A stretch of 64,000 nucleotides of DNA from positions 92,257,990 through 92,321,989 of the forward strand of contig CM059193.1 of the NCBI GenBank assembly GCA_030323885.1. The letters are read 5' to 3'. Below the pieces are notes generated by a model that saw only the letters and a list, made by a program, of their open reading frames with translations, did no database searches and was not told the origin of the DNA. This document shows, one piece after another, positions 35,385-45,445 of this stretch. Each line of letters begins with the position of its first letter. Position 1 is the stretch's first letter. Made by a program: the position numbers and the translations under genes. This DNA comes from Branchipolynoe longqiensis. Taxonomy: Eukaryota > Annelida > Polychaeta > Phyllodocida > Polynoidae.

Positions 35385-35705
35385 CTACACCGGGCGATGT
35401 CCGTGCACCGTCCCCGTGCTTCGATCCTTGCTACACCGGCGTCGCTCGGTCCACTTCCTCATCGCACACTCACCGTCCCGGTACTTTTATCTGTGCTACA
35501 CCGGCGTCGCTCGGTCCACTTTCTTATCGCACACTCACCGTCCCGGTACTTTTATCTGTGCTACACCGGCGTCGCTCGGTCCATTTTCTTATCGCACACT
35601 CACCGTTCCAGTACTTTTATCTGTGCTACACCGGCGTCGCTCGGTCCACGATTTATCGCACACCCATCATCCTGTTGCTTCTATCTGCGCTACACCGGGT
35701 GGTGT
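35385..35705. repeat. 65-bp minisatellite in element A
   Basis: Five copies starting at CTACACCGGCGTCGCTCGGT (35,431, 35,496, 35,561, 35,626, partial 35,691), each with ATCGCACACTCACCGTCCCG and ACTTTTATCTGTG. Confidence 0.9.
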
Positions 35706-36753
35706 ATATCAAGTCGTCGGCAGCGTATACATGTACACGCCTCACCGCCCCTGAGGTCAGCCACTTAGCTCCCTTACCACTCACCACCCCCCTGCTGCTA
35801 TACTGGTCACCGTTGCGGTACTAATTCACTGTCTTTAGTAGCATTTACACCAATGTCTGTGTTTTGACCTATCAGCGGGTGAGAGTGGAGAGGATCCTTC
35901 CCACTTCGCACTGACCTCCACACAATGTTCGTGTAAATCTATTATATCAGCACCGAATGTCTGTGGAAATTATGCCCTCCAGTGGCAATTATCAATAAAG
36001 TTTCCTAATTTCCTCTGGCTAACTTGGAGGCTTCCCGATGTCGGCGCCGTGTCCTCCTTATGGCCTGTAGGCTGTGTTATGGGGTTTCAGGTCCTAGCCA
36101 CACCTCAGGTCGACAAATAACAAAACAATTTAAATTCCGACCAGTGCCGGACAGAAACCACACAATGTTCGTGCACCTTTCTCCGTTGAGGTGGGTTGGG
36201 GTTTTTCGTCCTAGGCACCCCACAGGAACCGGGCGACCTGTATACGATAAAACACACAACTCCGTCGCCCAAACGTCCTAGTGGGAGGGAAAATTACACA
36301 ATGTTCGTGCTGTGTCTTACCGTTACTACAAGGTCGTCGGCCTACGGTGGTTGCTCGTCCTAGCAACACTTCAGGTTCAACAACAACAAAATTATTTCAA
36401 CTATTTTTGGCCAGTGTCGGGACAGGGGACCACTTAATGTCTGTGTACAGCCCACCAGTCTGCAACGCCCATACAATGTTTATGTAGTGTTGTGGTCAAC
36501 ACAATGTTCATGTAAATGTCTGCCACACCCACATGTGTGTGTCAACGCTCACCTGGTGTTGTGAAATCACGCAATGTCTGTGAATGCGGCGCGGTACACA
36601 CGGTCTATGGCACCCTCCTCTGTTCGTTATTACGTACCTACGGATACAACGACACACTGCCAAAGCAAACAAAAATCTCAAAGTTCCAAGATTAAGTGCT
36701 TGTTGATAATAATAATTAAAAAAAATACTTATACATCCACATATATTTATATA

Positions 36754-37315
36754 GCCGTGTTCACACGGGCGATGTAAATCGATTTGTAGAAAGCGACTTG
36801 TATAGTTCGCCTCACATTTCCCGTGTGAACGGGCGTCTGAGGCGGATTAAGGCTGAATCGATTCACGTGATGCACATACTGTAAACCACCTCACGAGGTA
36901 GTTTACGTGAGGCGATTTCTGTGATTCGATTTATTTTGCCCGTGTGGACGCATCTGAGGCGGATTAACCTTTGTTGACTTTCCGGTCGATCAAAAGCGCA
37001 TATTATATAATTTAATTAATGAAACCGCTATCTATCCGCAGATATTTTTTTTATCATTTATTTTTAGGGCTTCACTGGCCAGCAGAAGTTTTGACCGTTC
37101 CAAACCAATACGATTCATTAAATACATATCTAGGTCGAACCCACACTCTCTCGGCCGACGTCGACGAACCCAAACTGGCGCTGGTTAGTCTGGACTTGCT
37201 CATGCGCAGCATTCGATTTCCGGCCCAAGTACTGCCCGTGTGAACGGGCCGCTAATTCGCCTCACCTGATTCGATTTGTCTAGTTCGCCTCACATTTTCC
37301 CCGTGTGAACACAGC
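36754..37315. mobile_element. MITE inside element A
   Basis: About 562 bp. Left end GCCGTGTTCACACGGGCGAT; right end, on the other strand, GCTGTGTTCACACGGGGAAA. Internal copies of CCCGTGTGAACGGG and TTCGCCTCAC give extra inverted repeats. No ORF. Confidence 0.75.
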
Positions 37316-37342
37316 TTATGATTGCTCCACAATACCTCCAGA

Positions 37343-38365
37343 CTACTGCTTTGTCCTCCAACCTCCACAGAACACCTCCACACACGCTATACAGGCGCGC
37401 TTCACGATGTGCTGCTCCTGTGGATCCGGGATGGCCTCAATCAGTCTGGTTTTCTCCCGGGTGTGAGAACGCAGCACACGGGTGTTGTAACACTCTGGGC
37501 TGGGTGTGGGTGGTGGGGGGCGCTTGACTGCACCGGTGACCGTCAGTCTATGTCCCAACTCACATGTCGTGTCAGGCGAACTCGTCAGGCATTTCCCATC
37601 AGGCGCGGTCAACATCTGTGTCGCGTCAGGCGCGCCGGGCTGCTGGGTCCCGGTGAGGCGTGGGGGTGTCGGGTGGGCGGGGCCTCCTTTCATCTCCCGC
37701 CTTACTTCACGCCACGCCGCTCTCACCTCCTCCGCCGTCTCGCTGGTGACATCATTGCCCGCCCCGCCGGGGGAGGGCGCGGGGGTCGGGGGTGGAGTGG
37801 GCGGAGCCTCATCCAAGGCCCCGCCCTCCCTCTTGCACCCGCGTCGTGGGTCGACCTCCATCACCGGGTTGCATCCCGGTTTGCTGGGTCCCACACGGTC
37901 AGGACCAGCATGCATCACCACCTGTTCAGGAAGCCGGGGAACAAAATACAGGCGAGACACACAAGTACCATTAACCGTCCCATTAGTCCGCCCTTCACTT
38001 CCACTCACATTCATACCACCTCCATTCCCAGCTCCAGTATTACTTCTATCACCCTGCATCCCATCAGTATTCTCATTTGGTTTACTACCTCTATCACCTG
38101 TTCTCCCATCAGTGCAATTCTGTCCCTCATTACCTCTATCACCACTTCGGCCTCTATCACCCTGACTCTCATTAGTTTCATCATCTCCCTGCTTTGTGGG
38201 TGGGGGCTCTGCTCGTGGGAATGCTGCCCATCTCACCACTGGTGGGGGGTGCTTCTGCCGCCCCCTCATCATCATGCCATGAGTGCTGGGCGCACCTGGT
38301 CCCCCACCTGCCTTATGAGAACCCATCAGGTCTGGGAATTGTCCTTGGAATTGCCTCCCTGGCAA
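37343..38365 (-). CDS. Extra ORF of element A, in frame after pol stop
   Basis: 340 codons, open from the codon directly after the pol TAA and in the same frame, so there is no ATG at its start. It could be reached by readthrough, by splicing, or from an internal ATG. Composition is low complexity: Gly, Asn, Asp and Arg in the first third (DRGRSGDRGNEGQ), five potential N-glycosylation sites, a proline run (PPTPPPTPAPSPGG), then a more ordinary C terminus ending in a Cys-containing stretch. No transmembrane helix or known domain is visible. It may be a third gene, or a pol C-terminal extension cut by a stop. Function unknown. Confidence 0.45.
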   Translation of the reverse strand: MPGRQFQGQFPDLMGSHKAGGGPGAPSTHGMMMRGRQKHPPPVVRWAAFPRAEPPPTKQGDDETNESQGDRGRSGDRGNEGQNCTDGRTGDRGSKPNENTDGMQGDRSNTGAGNGGGMNVSGSEGRTNGTVNGTCVSRLYFVPRLPEQVVMHAGPDRVGPSKPGCNPVMEVDPRRGCKREGGALDEAPPTPPPTPAPSPGGAGNDVTSETAEEVRAAWREVRREMKGGPAHPTPPRLTGTQQPGAPDATQMLTAPDGKCLTSSPDTTCELGHRLTVTGAVKRPPPPTPSPECYNTRVLRSHTREKTRLIEAIPDPQEQHIVKRACIACVEVFCGGWRTKQ

Positions 38366-41300
38366 TTAACAACCCCCATTCCCATCAAACTGCTCCCCAC
38401 CTGTGCTGTGCCCTTCATCTCGGGCTCTTAGTCTTTCTACTTCATTCCTGACTTTTTTGTGCAATCTTTGCTTCTTTCTTTGTGCTCTGGTCAACCTGGA
38501 ATTAATCAAGTCCCATTCCATTTCCCCATCTGCCAACTTGACTTGGTCTCTATTCACTACTCTTTTTCTATTTTCAGGGCCCACCACAGTAATCACTGCT
38601 CCCCTCACACCTGTCACAATAAACTCAGGATCAAACTGTCTATCCAATGGCCCAGGTTCATTTACTAATAACAATACTGCATCCCCCACTTTCAACTGCA
38701 CTGCATTCGCCCTGTTAACTGCCCTGGCTGTATTATATTGTCTACTAATGGCTCTGTTTCTTACTGCTTCTTGAAGTGAGTCTGCCAGCTCATCAATGCG
38801 CCTTGCTGCATGAGATGAAACCTCTCCAGTTTGTCTGTATAACAACTGCGACTGGGGTTTGTTGGGATGTCTGCCAAACTGTAAATAGAAAGGTGAGAAC
38901 CCTGTGGGTCCCAGAGGTGTGCATCTATATGCTAATAGTGCATCCCCCAGATATTCCTCCCACTCAGAAGCCCTAGCATTAACCAATTTGGCTAACATGC
39001 TTTTCAATGTTCTGTGGAAACGTTCCACCATGCCATTTGATTGGGGATGGTATGGGGTGGTGTGTCTTACTTCCACACCCAATTCCTCTAAATATCCCAC
39101 AATAAGTTTGTTCTTAAATTCCAGCCCATTATCACTCAGAAATACTTCTGGTGCTGAATATCTTGGTATGTACTCCCTTACCAAATAATCATAGATGCCT
39201 TGTGCTGATTTGTTGGGGAGGGGTTTTACTTCTACCCAGCCTGTGCAGTGGTCTATTATGGATAACAGATATTTATTGCCTTCTTTACTTTCTGGGAATG
39301 GCCCTGTCAGATCTGCTGCTATCAGCAGTCCTGGAGCTACTGGGAGTGGCATTTCAGTGGGCAGTGGATACTCCCTTTTGACCCGGTTTAGTGAGCATGG
39401 TGGGCACTTGGATATAAATCTTGCCACATCAAATCTCATTCCTGGCCACCTGAAATGCTCTTGCACCCTTTGTAGTGTCTTCTGCATAGCCATATGTCCC
39501 ACATCTTTATGAGCCCTCTCTATTACTTGCTCCCTGTACTCTACTGGCAACATTAACCGGGGATAGACCTTTCCCCCTGCTGGTGGAATTAGTGAATAAA
39601 CCAACCCATCCATTAGGATATACTCATCCTGCTCTTTCCCGGCCAGCTCTGCCTGTGCAGTGTCTGCCTGCCCCCTGCCAATGGCCTGCCTGTCTAATTT
39701 ATAATAATCAAAAGGGATCTCTTCCTCTAGACCTGCCATTTCCACCACTGACATCTGTTCTGGCTCCTCGGCCATGGCAACCGGTCTCAGCCTAGATAGC
39801 ATGTCTGCCCACACATTAGATGCACCTGCAAAGTACTGGATTGGAGCTGAATATTCAGCTAGCAATACCGCCCACCGCTGTAGGCGGCTGTTTCGCATTT
39901 CTTTCTGAAACAGACATTTTAGGGGCTTGTGATCCGTATAGATCACAAACTCAGCACCATACAGATACGGTCTCAACTTGATGAGTGCAAAAATCATGGC
40001 ATACGCCTCTCTCTCAATAGTTGGATAGTTTAACTGGGCTGCATTTAACCTACCACTAATCAGGTGCACCGGTCTTTCTACCCCATTTTCATCTTCTTGT
40101 ACTAGGATGGCACCTATGCTGTAGTCTGATGCATCCGTATACAGTTTGTAGGGTTTGGTGGGGTCTTGGAACTTGAGTATGACACAGTCCAAAAGAAGCT
40201 GCTTTAATTCTTTCCAAGCCCTTTTGCATTCAGGTCCCCATTCAAATGCTACTGCCTTTCTAGTCAGATTGGTCAGTGGTGCCACTACATCGGCATAGTT
40301 CACCATTAACTGTCGATAGTACTTGGCAGATCCTAACACTCGACGCACTCCCTTCTTATCTGGAGGGGGGGGGCCATAAAACGGATTGCAGAAACTTTAT
40401 CCGGATCTGCTTTCAGACCCTCAGCACATACCACAAAACCCAACAATTTGACCTCTCTCAGGCCAAATGAGCATTTGGATTCTTTAATGACTAGGCCAGC
40501 CTCCCCCAGGGTGGCCAAGACCTCAGCCACATGATTTTGGTGCTGGTTCTCATTATGGGAATAGATGACTATGTCATCCAGGTAGATCAAGCATGACTTC
40601 CCCATATATTTGGCTAATACTGAGTTCATCATGCGTTGGAAGACTGCAGGTGCATTAGTCAGCCCAAACTGCATTCTTTTAAACTGGAACAGCCCCCTGT
40701 GGGTGCTGCTGGCAGTCTTTTCCCTGCTGTCTGGATGAATTTTCACCTGCCAATAGCCTGATTTTAGGTCTATTGTGGTGCAGACTTTTGCACCTGTGAG
40801 TTGATCAAAGATGTCTTGGATCCGGGGTAGTGGGTAGGCATCTTTATGAGTTACCTCATTCAAACGCCTATAGTCCCCACATAAACTAATAGAACCATCC
40901 TTTTTGGGCACCACTGTGACAGGACTTGCCCAGGCACTTCGACTTGGCTCTATTATATCCTCCCTTAACATCTTCTCTAACTCTTCCTCTACCAATTTCA
41001 TCTTTGAGAGTGGAATCCGGTAAGGTCTCTGATTAATTTGGCGGGCATCCCCTGTATCAATTTTCATTTCCACCACATCTGCAGTATTCAGGGCAGCCCC
41101 CTGGATGGGGAACACTGTGGGAAATTTCTTCCTCCAGTATTCCACCTCCGAGACTATCCCCGACACACTGGCACATGCAGCTTCTGTGCCCACCCACCTG
41201 TGCTCTTCCCCATTTAGGATAATGCTCATATCCGTGTAGGATAGCACAGCATCACACTGCTGCATGACATCCGTCCCAATCAGGATATCATGCTGCAACT

Positions 41301-41640
41301 CACCCACTACACAAAACTCACACTCTACTCCCACCATGATCACTCTACCCACCCCCTTTGTAGGAATTAAGTGTCCTGAGAGCGACCTGAGCCTCAAGCC
41401 TTGCTGGAGCCCCCCACTGGCATATCCCCTTGCCTTTAGTGCATTATATACCTTGCTCTTTATCATACTTCTGCTGGCACCAGTATCGACCAACCCTGCA
41501 TATGAGACTCCACCAAAGTCCACCTGGATGCATGGTCTTCGATCTGATGCCTGCCCTAGTTTCCCGACTGCATAGGCCCATACTGTCTTTGCTCTGCCCT
41601 TGGGGGGACCCTTGTCCTTACTTGTCTGCACTTCGTTTCA
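38366..41640 (-). CDS. pol: pol polyprotein of element A, one frame break
   Basis: Open in the -1 frame relative to gag and overlapping its end. Order: aspartic protease (GLVDTGASRSMI; LIGTDVM), reverse transcriptase (YRIPLSKM..., SLCGDYRRLNEVT, CLIYLDDIVIYSH), RNase H (LYTDASDYSIGAIL, VIYTDHKPLKCL), integrase with an HHCC zinc-binding domain (HKDVGHMAMQKTL ... CPPC), catalytic D-D-E (AADLTGP, LSDNGLEF, NGMVERFHRT), and a GPY/F-like module (GPLDRQFDPEF). The only break is one extra base in a run of nine C (plus-strand G run at 40,365-40,373), between RT and RNase H; it could be a sequencing or assembly error. Ends with TAA at 38,366-38,368. All catalytic residues I can see are kept. Confidence 0.88.
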
Positions 41641-42851
41641 TGGCTATCTATATAATGATAGTGATAGCTTTGTGCACAGTACCTACATCTCACCATCTCC
41701 CTTTCTTCTGCCCATGGGGTTAATCTCGGTCCTCGCCCTCTGACTTGAGGTGGCCCCCTCCTTCTATCTTCCCTAATATTATTACCATTCCCTGGTGCTG
41801 TTTGTACCACCACAGTAGAGGGTGGTGTTGGTGCCATGGCTAACTGGGCAGCCTGTACTGGCCGCTCAGTGCGTTCTGCTACCAGCTTCCGGAGGCTTTT
41901 GATCTCCCCCTGGAGCATCTTAAATGCTGCCCTATCTGCCCCAGCATCTGCCCTGGTGTGAGTCTCCATGGCTCCAACTTCCATGGGTTCCTCCATCCTA
42001 TGGGCCCCAGTCAACCTTCCCCCTGGACCGGCCAGTCCTTCTTCATTCTCCCTGGCTACTGACATGGCTGTTTCTAGACTCACTGCCCTGGCCAGGCGTA
42101 CATTCAGCCTGACCACTGGTTCAATCAATGAATCTTCAAACTTTGTAATCACCATGCCCTGGACTGCCCCCAGCCTGAGTAGCCCTTTCTCTGGCCATGC
42201 CCTCTGCACTGCTGTACTGTATCGCATACAGTATGCCGACATTAGCTCCCCTTTCTCCTGTTTGAGTGAGAATACTATGTCAATCAGTGCAGTGGCTTCC
42301 CTGGCTGTTAAGAACAGCCCAACCAGACCTTCCCGGACCGCCTCCCAGGAGCTTTGTGCATCATCCTCATATACTGAGTAGATCACTTCATGTAGATTGC
42401 CCGTGGAATGACTAAGTGCAAATTTCACTACATCTGCTCCCTTTGCCTCTGACACTCTACCTGCCCTGCCTACCTGCTCTACCCATGTCCTCAAGGCCCC
42501 CAGATCCGACCCATCCACAATGGCTATCTGTCTTCCCTGGTCCTTAAGGTCCCATACCGCTCTCTCCTCTACTTTCACTTGGTCCCTACTTAATGCCAGG
42601 TGCTCCTGTCTTACTGCTCTCTCCTCTACAGCCCTGGCCTGCTCCTGGCTAGGTCCAGCCCCCTGCTCTCTATTTTCCCTGAGCACCATGGCCTGGGCTT
42701 CCAACTGCCCTGCTGCATATTTGGTTAAATATACAAGCCGGTCCCCATCTGTGGGTATCTCCCCTGAGGCTACCCCATGTGTGAACCAGTCAGCAAACCC
42801 CCTAGTCAACTCAGCTTCTGCCATTGTGATAGCTGTACTGTTATCCGCCAC
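41556..42851 (-). CDS. gag: gag of element A
   Basis: 431 codons from ATG at 42,851. Capsid-like region with GALRTWVEQVGRAGRV, VKFALSHSTGNLHEVIYSV and MSAYCMRYSTAVQ; these match the gag of element C at 55,341 (GALREWVDLIERIGVL, IRFALSKATGTLHEVLF, VAAYCQRFKTAA). The C-terminal zinc-binding motif is unusual: CRYC followed, eleven residues on, by HETKC (C-x2-C-x11-H-x3-C), not the usual CCHC knuckle. It ends 85 nt inside the pol frame. The overlap contains C_CCC_CCA at 41,601-41,607 (minus), in the correct phase for -1 slippage. Encodes the structural protein of the virus-like particle. Confidence 0.85.
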   Translation of the reverse strand: MADNSTAITMAEAELTRGFADWFTHGVASGEIPTDGDRLVYLTKYAAGQLEAQAMVLRENREQGAGPSQEQARAVEERAVRQEHLALSRDQVKVEERAVWDLKDQGRQIAIVDGSDLGALRTWVEQVGRAGRVSEAKGADVVKFALSHSTGNLHEVIYSVYEDDAQSSWEAVREGLVGLFLTAREATALIDIVFSLKQEKGELMSAYCMRYSTAVQRAWPEKGLLRLGAVQGMVITKFEDSLIEPVVRLNVRLARAVSLETAMSVARENEEGLAGPGGRLTGAHRMEEPMEVGAMETHTRADAGADRAAFKMLQGEIKSLRKLVAERTERPVQAAQLAMAPTPPSTVVVQTAPGNGNNIREDRRRGPPQVRGRGPRLTPWAEEREMVRCRYCAQSYHYHYIDSHETKCRQVRTRVPPRAEQRQYGPMQSGN

Positions 42852-43318
42852 AATACCTCTCCTTCTATCTGCTGATATATATTACAATATAATATATATC
42901 AACCACCTATATCCACAATAAAATATATAGCTGTACAGTAGTACAATATCTATCAATATCTATCAAAACACATATATATCGACGTACCGACGTACAATAC
43001 CTATCACTATATATCCACACACCTATATATCGACGTACCCACGTACAATCCCTTTGTTTATCAATATATACCCAAAACAACTCTACTCAATTCAAAACAC
43101 CCGACAACTTTAAAACACCCGACGCCTATTGGGTTCATCTCAGGTCACAGGCACTTGGACACACCCCCTACTTACTCCCCTACACCCACACAGACCCCTG
43201 CCAGCCTGCTGGACACGGTGGGTGAGTGCCTGCTATACACGGTGTGCGCCTGGTGCGCGCGGCCTCCCTACACACTGTCAGGGTGGGTCGCTTTGCTGCT
43301 GGGACAGCCACCAGTACG

Positions 43319-43517
43319 TTAAAGGTGCACACTCAACTGAAAAACACACAATTCTCAAAACCAACACCTATCTAGACTTGATTTTTCACCTCTGTATGCT
43401 AGATACCTGTGCACCTACCACTCCTTGTCGTCCACTGGAATAGAATAGCAAGCCCATTCCACTAGAACCTAATCTTTGCAGTGACAGAATTCCAAACTGT
43501 CGGACTATGCCCCTTTA
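43319..43517. mobile_element. Short MITE of the TTAAAG...CTTTAA family
   Basis: Left end TTAAAGGTGCACACTCAACT; right end, on the other strand, TTAAAGGGGCATAGTCCGAC. Related to the ends at 5,211 and 5,915. Confidence 0.6.
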
Positions 43518-43889
43518 ATTGACTGGCATGTATCACTGTTGCTGCAGGGTGCAGCCCCCTAGGTCACCCCTACACACACACACATTCCGGGTGGGTCGCA
43601 TCACTGTACTTGGGCACCCCCTTCACACACACCCACCCACACCCACCCAGTCCTTTTGAGTCCTGCCGGCTGTTATATACCCAGCGGTGGGTGGTATGCT
43701 TGCTGCTTGCACTCTCTCAGCTCACCCCCACACACACACACAGTCACACCCATGTGGGTTGTTTATGCAGACAGTGGGTCGTGTTACTACTGGGTACCCT
43801 CCTTATAGCCTAGTCAAAGGAGTGCAAATACTAATATTCTATTAGTTACAGCCCCCTCGCCACTCCTATTTACTAGCTACCTTGCTATA

Positions 43890-44070
43890 GTATCCAGAAA
43901 ATACGTTACTTTTCATTAAAATACGTTAATTTTACATTAAAATAAGTTAATTTTCATTAAAATACGTTAATTTTCATTAAAATACGTTAATTTCCATTAA
44001 AATACGTTAATTTTCATTAAAATACGTTAATTTTCTATTAAATACGTTATTTTACCAATAAAATACGTTC
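43890..44070. repeat. 20-bp AT-rich minisatellite in the leader
   Basis: About eight units of TTTTCATTAAAATACGTTAA with small variants. Confidence 0.9.
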
Positions 44071-44399
44071 ACACATTCACTCTCACACACACCTCGACAC
44101 ACACGCCTCAGAGCTTCCAAATTCATTACAAATAGCAGTACACAGTGTCTCACATCGTCTCGGCGCCCCAGCACCCAAAACAAGCGATAAAACAAAACTG
44201 AGCCCTACCTGTCTGTCGCCCATGCGGTGTTCGCCCATGCGGTGTTCGCCCACGCGGTGTTCGCCGTTCATCATTGGTGTCCTGTCATCGCCATCGCCTC
44301 ACCGAGTTCTCGCGTCATCACGGGCGTCATCGCGGCACTCCTCACGTCACCACGGCACATCTCTTCAAGTTCTTCAGTCATCTCTGAGAATCGTCTCAG

Positions 44400-44417
44400 A
44401 ATTCGTTGTGGTTGCCA
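44400..44417 (-). other. Primer-binding site of element A
   Basis: On the minus strand TGGCAACCACAACGAATT begins two bases after the 5' LTR. TGG pairs with the CCA end of a tRNA. It resembles the element C site TGGCGACCACGACTTGAG, and GTCGCCA-ending tRNAs include tRNA-Arg, so tRNA-Arg is a likely primer. Confidence 0.7.
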
Positions 44418-44419
44418 GT

Positions 44420-45441
44420 TATAAAAACACGGATGCTCTGCCGCTGTGAGCACCCTATGTAATTACAAAACTCTCCCCCTTCATTTCACCTGTGATGCAA
44501 TCAGCCTAACCAATTTAACCATGTCTGGAATGAGGAAGGAAAACTAGTCACAATGATGAACAGTGAATAAGGTGTGCTTTATTGGCAGCAACTCCTGTCA
44601 TCCCCCTTACATGTGACCTAGCACCTGCACTCCTCATATACTGCCCACACTATGTCTCATTGTCACTTTAGCCTGTATATTGAAACAGTGCCTACAACCC
44701 ATGGGACAGGAGTCCTATGGCTGTGGATACACTCAATTTGAATAGCTGAGTTTGGATAGCATCAGACAGAGTGTCTGGGGTCCGGCTCAGAAGTCGGTCT
44801 GTCTTACTCAAGAGCCAGGATGAGAGTGATTTTCCTTCAGTGTGTCTGAAGCAAACTCATGAATAATTAATTAGCAGAGACTAGTGTGTGGTCAGGATAG
44901 GCCAAGGGAGTCAGGTGACCGGACATTCCCCAGCCAGCCAATGAGACACTCCCCACAGACTGGGTGGGTGACCACCCCATTAGGGACTGTCACTCAAGCC
45001 AGCTGCAGGTGGTGTACTATATACATATGCAAATTAGGCAGGTGGGTCAGTCGGTGGTCTTGGGTGGACAGGATGTTGCAAACAGTTACAGATTTGTATA
45101 TAGTAAAATCATTCTTTTCCTCCTTTGTATTCTTTATGAACACATAGAGAACATTTCAACCATCACATACTGTTTCTTGCAAAGGAACTCTTTTCATTAA
45201 CTCCAAACATCATATATAACAGATAGTTTACATCATTCAGCATCATGTACATTTCCATCAACTCCACTCATAATATATAACATATAGTTTACCTCACTCA
45301 GCATCATGTACAATGGGAGTGGGATTCTATTGATTTTTGTTACTTTTAGTTTACATAACTTAAGTCCTACTCCGACATCCAAGAATAATAATGCTCTCTG
45401 CCAATATATAATTCTTAACCGAAAATCCGTATATTTTTACA
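44420..45441 (-). repeat. 5' LTR of element A
   Basis: 1,022 bp, TGTAAAAATATACGG ... GTTTTTATA on the minus strand, flanked outside by ACCT. It should hold the promoter and poly(A) signals; I cannot place them with certainty. Confidence 0.88.
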
Positions 45442-45445
45442 ACCT

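Larger units (their letters stand above)
34912..37342 (-). other. Segment between the extra ORF and env
   Basis: No recognisable gene. It contains a 65-bp minisatellite (35,385-35,705), several imperfect copies of CACAATGTTCGTGT-like words (35,920-36,560) and a MITE (36,754-37,315). A splice acceptor for an env mRNA would be expected here but cannot be placed. Confidence 0.5.
42852..44399 (-). other. 5' leader of element A
   Basis: Between primer-binding site and gag. It contains a MITE (43,319-43,517), a ~20-bp repeat (43,890-44,070) and four CGCCCATGCGGTGTT-like units (44,216-44,265). No ORF of note. Confidence 0.6.
28947..45441 (-). mobile_element. Complete 16.5-kb LTR retrotransposon ('element A')
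   Basis: Ty3/gypsy-type element read right to left: 5' LTR (44,420-45,441), primer-binding site, ~1.55-kb leader, gag, pol (protease-RT-RNase H-integrase), an extra ORF, env, a 2.7-kb repeat-rich non-coding segment, polypurine tract, 3' LTR. Target duplication ACCT lies at 28,943-28,946 and 45,442-45,445. The two LTRs differ at about a dozen positions by eye, apart from a MITE in the 3' LTR, so the insertion is fairly recent. pol has one frameshift at a homopolymer and env has a stop and a frameshift. Two MITEs (36,754-37,315 and 43,319-43,517) add to its length. At over 16 kb it is unusually long for this superfamily. Confidence 0.88.

Noticed and set aside
28947..45441. The ~1-kb repeats at 28.9, 44.4 and 16.8 kb as a DNA transposon with TIR-like ends
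   Set aside because: The ends are weakly inverted, but the adjacent PBS and PPT, the 4-bp target duplications and the gag-pol-env interior show they are LTRs.
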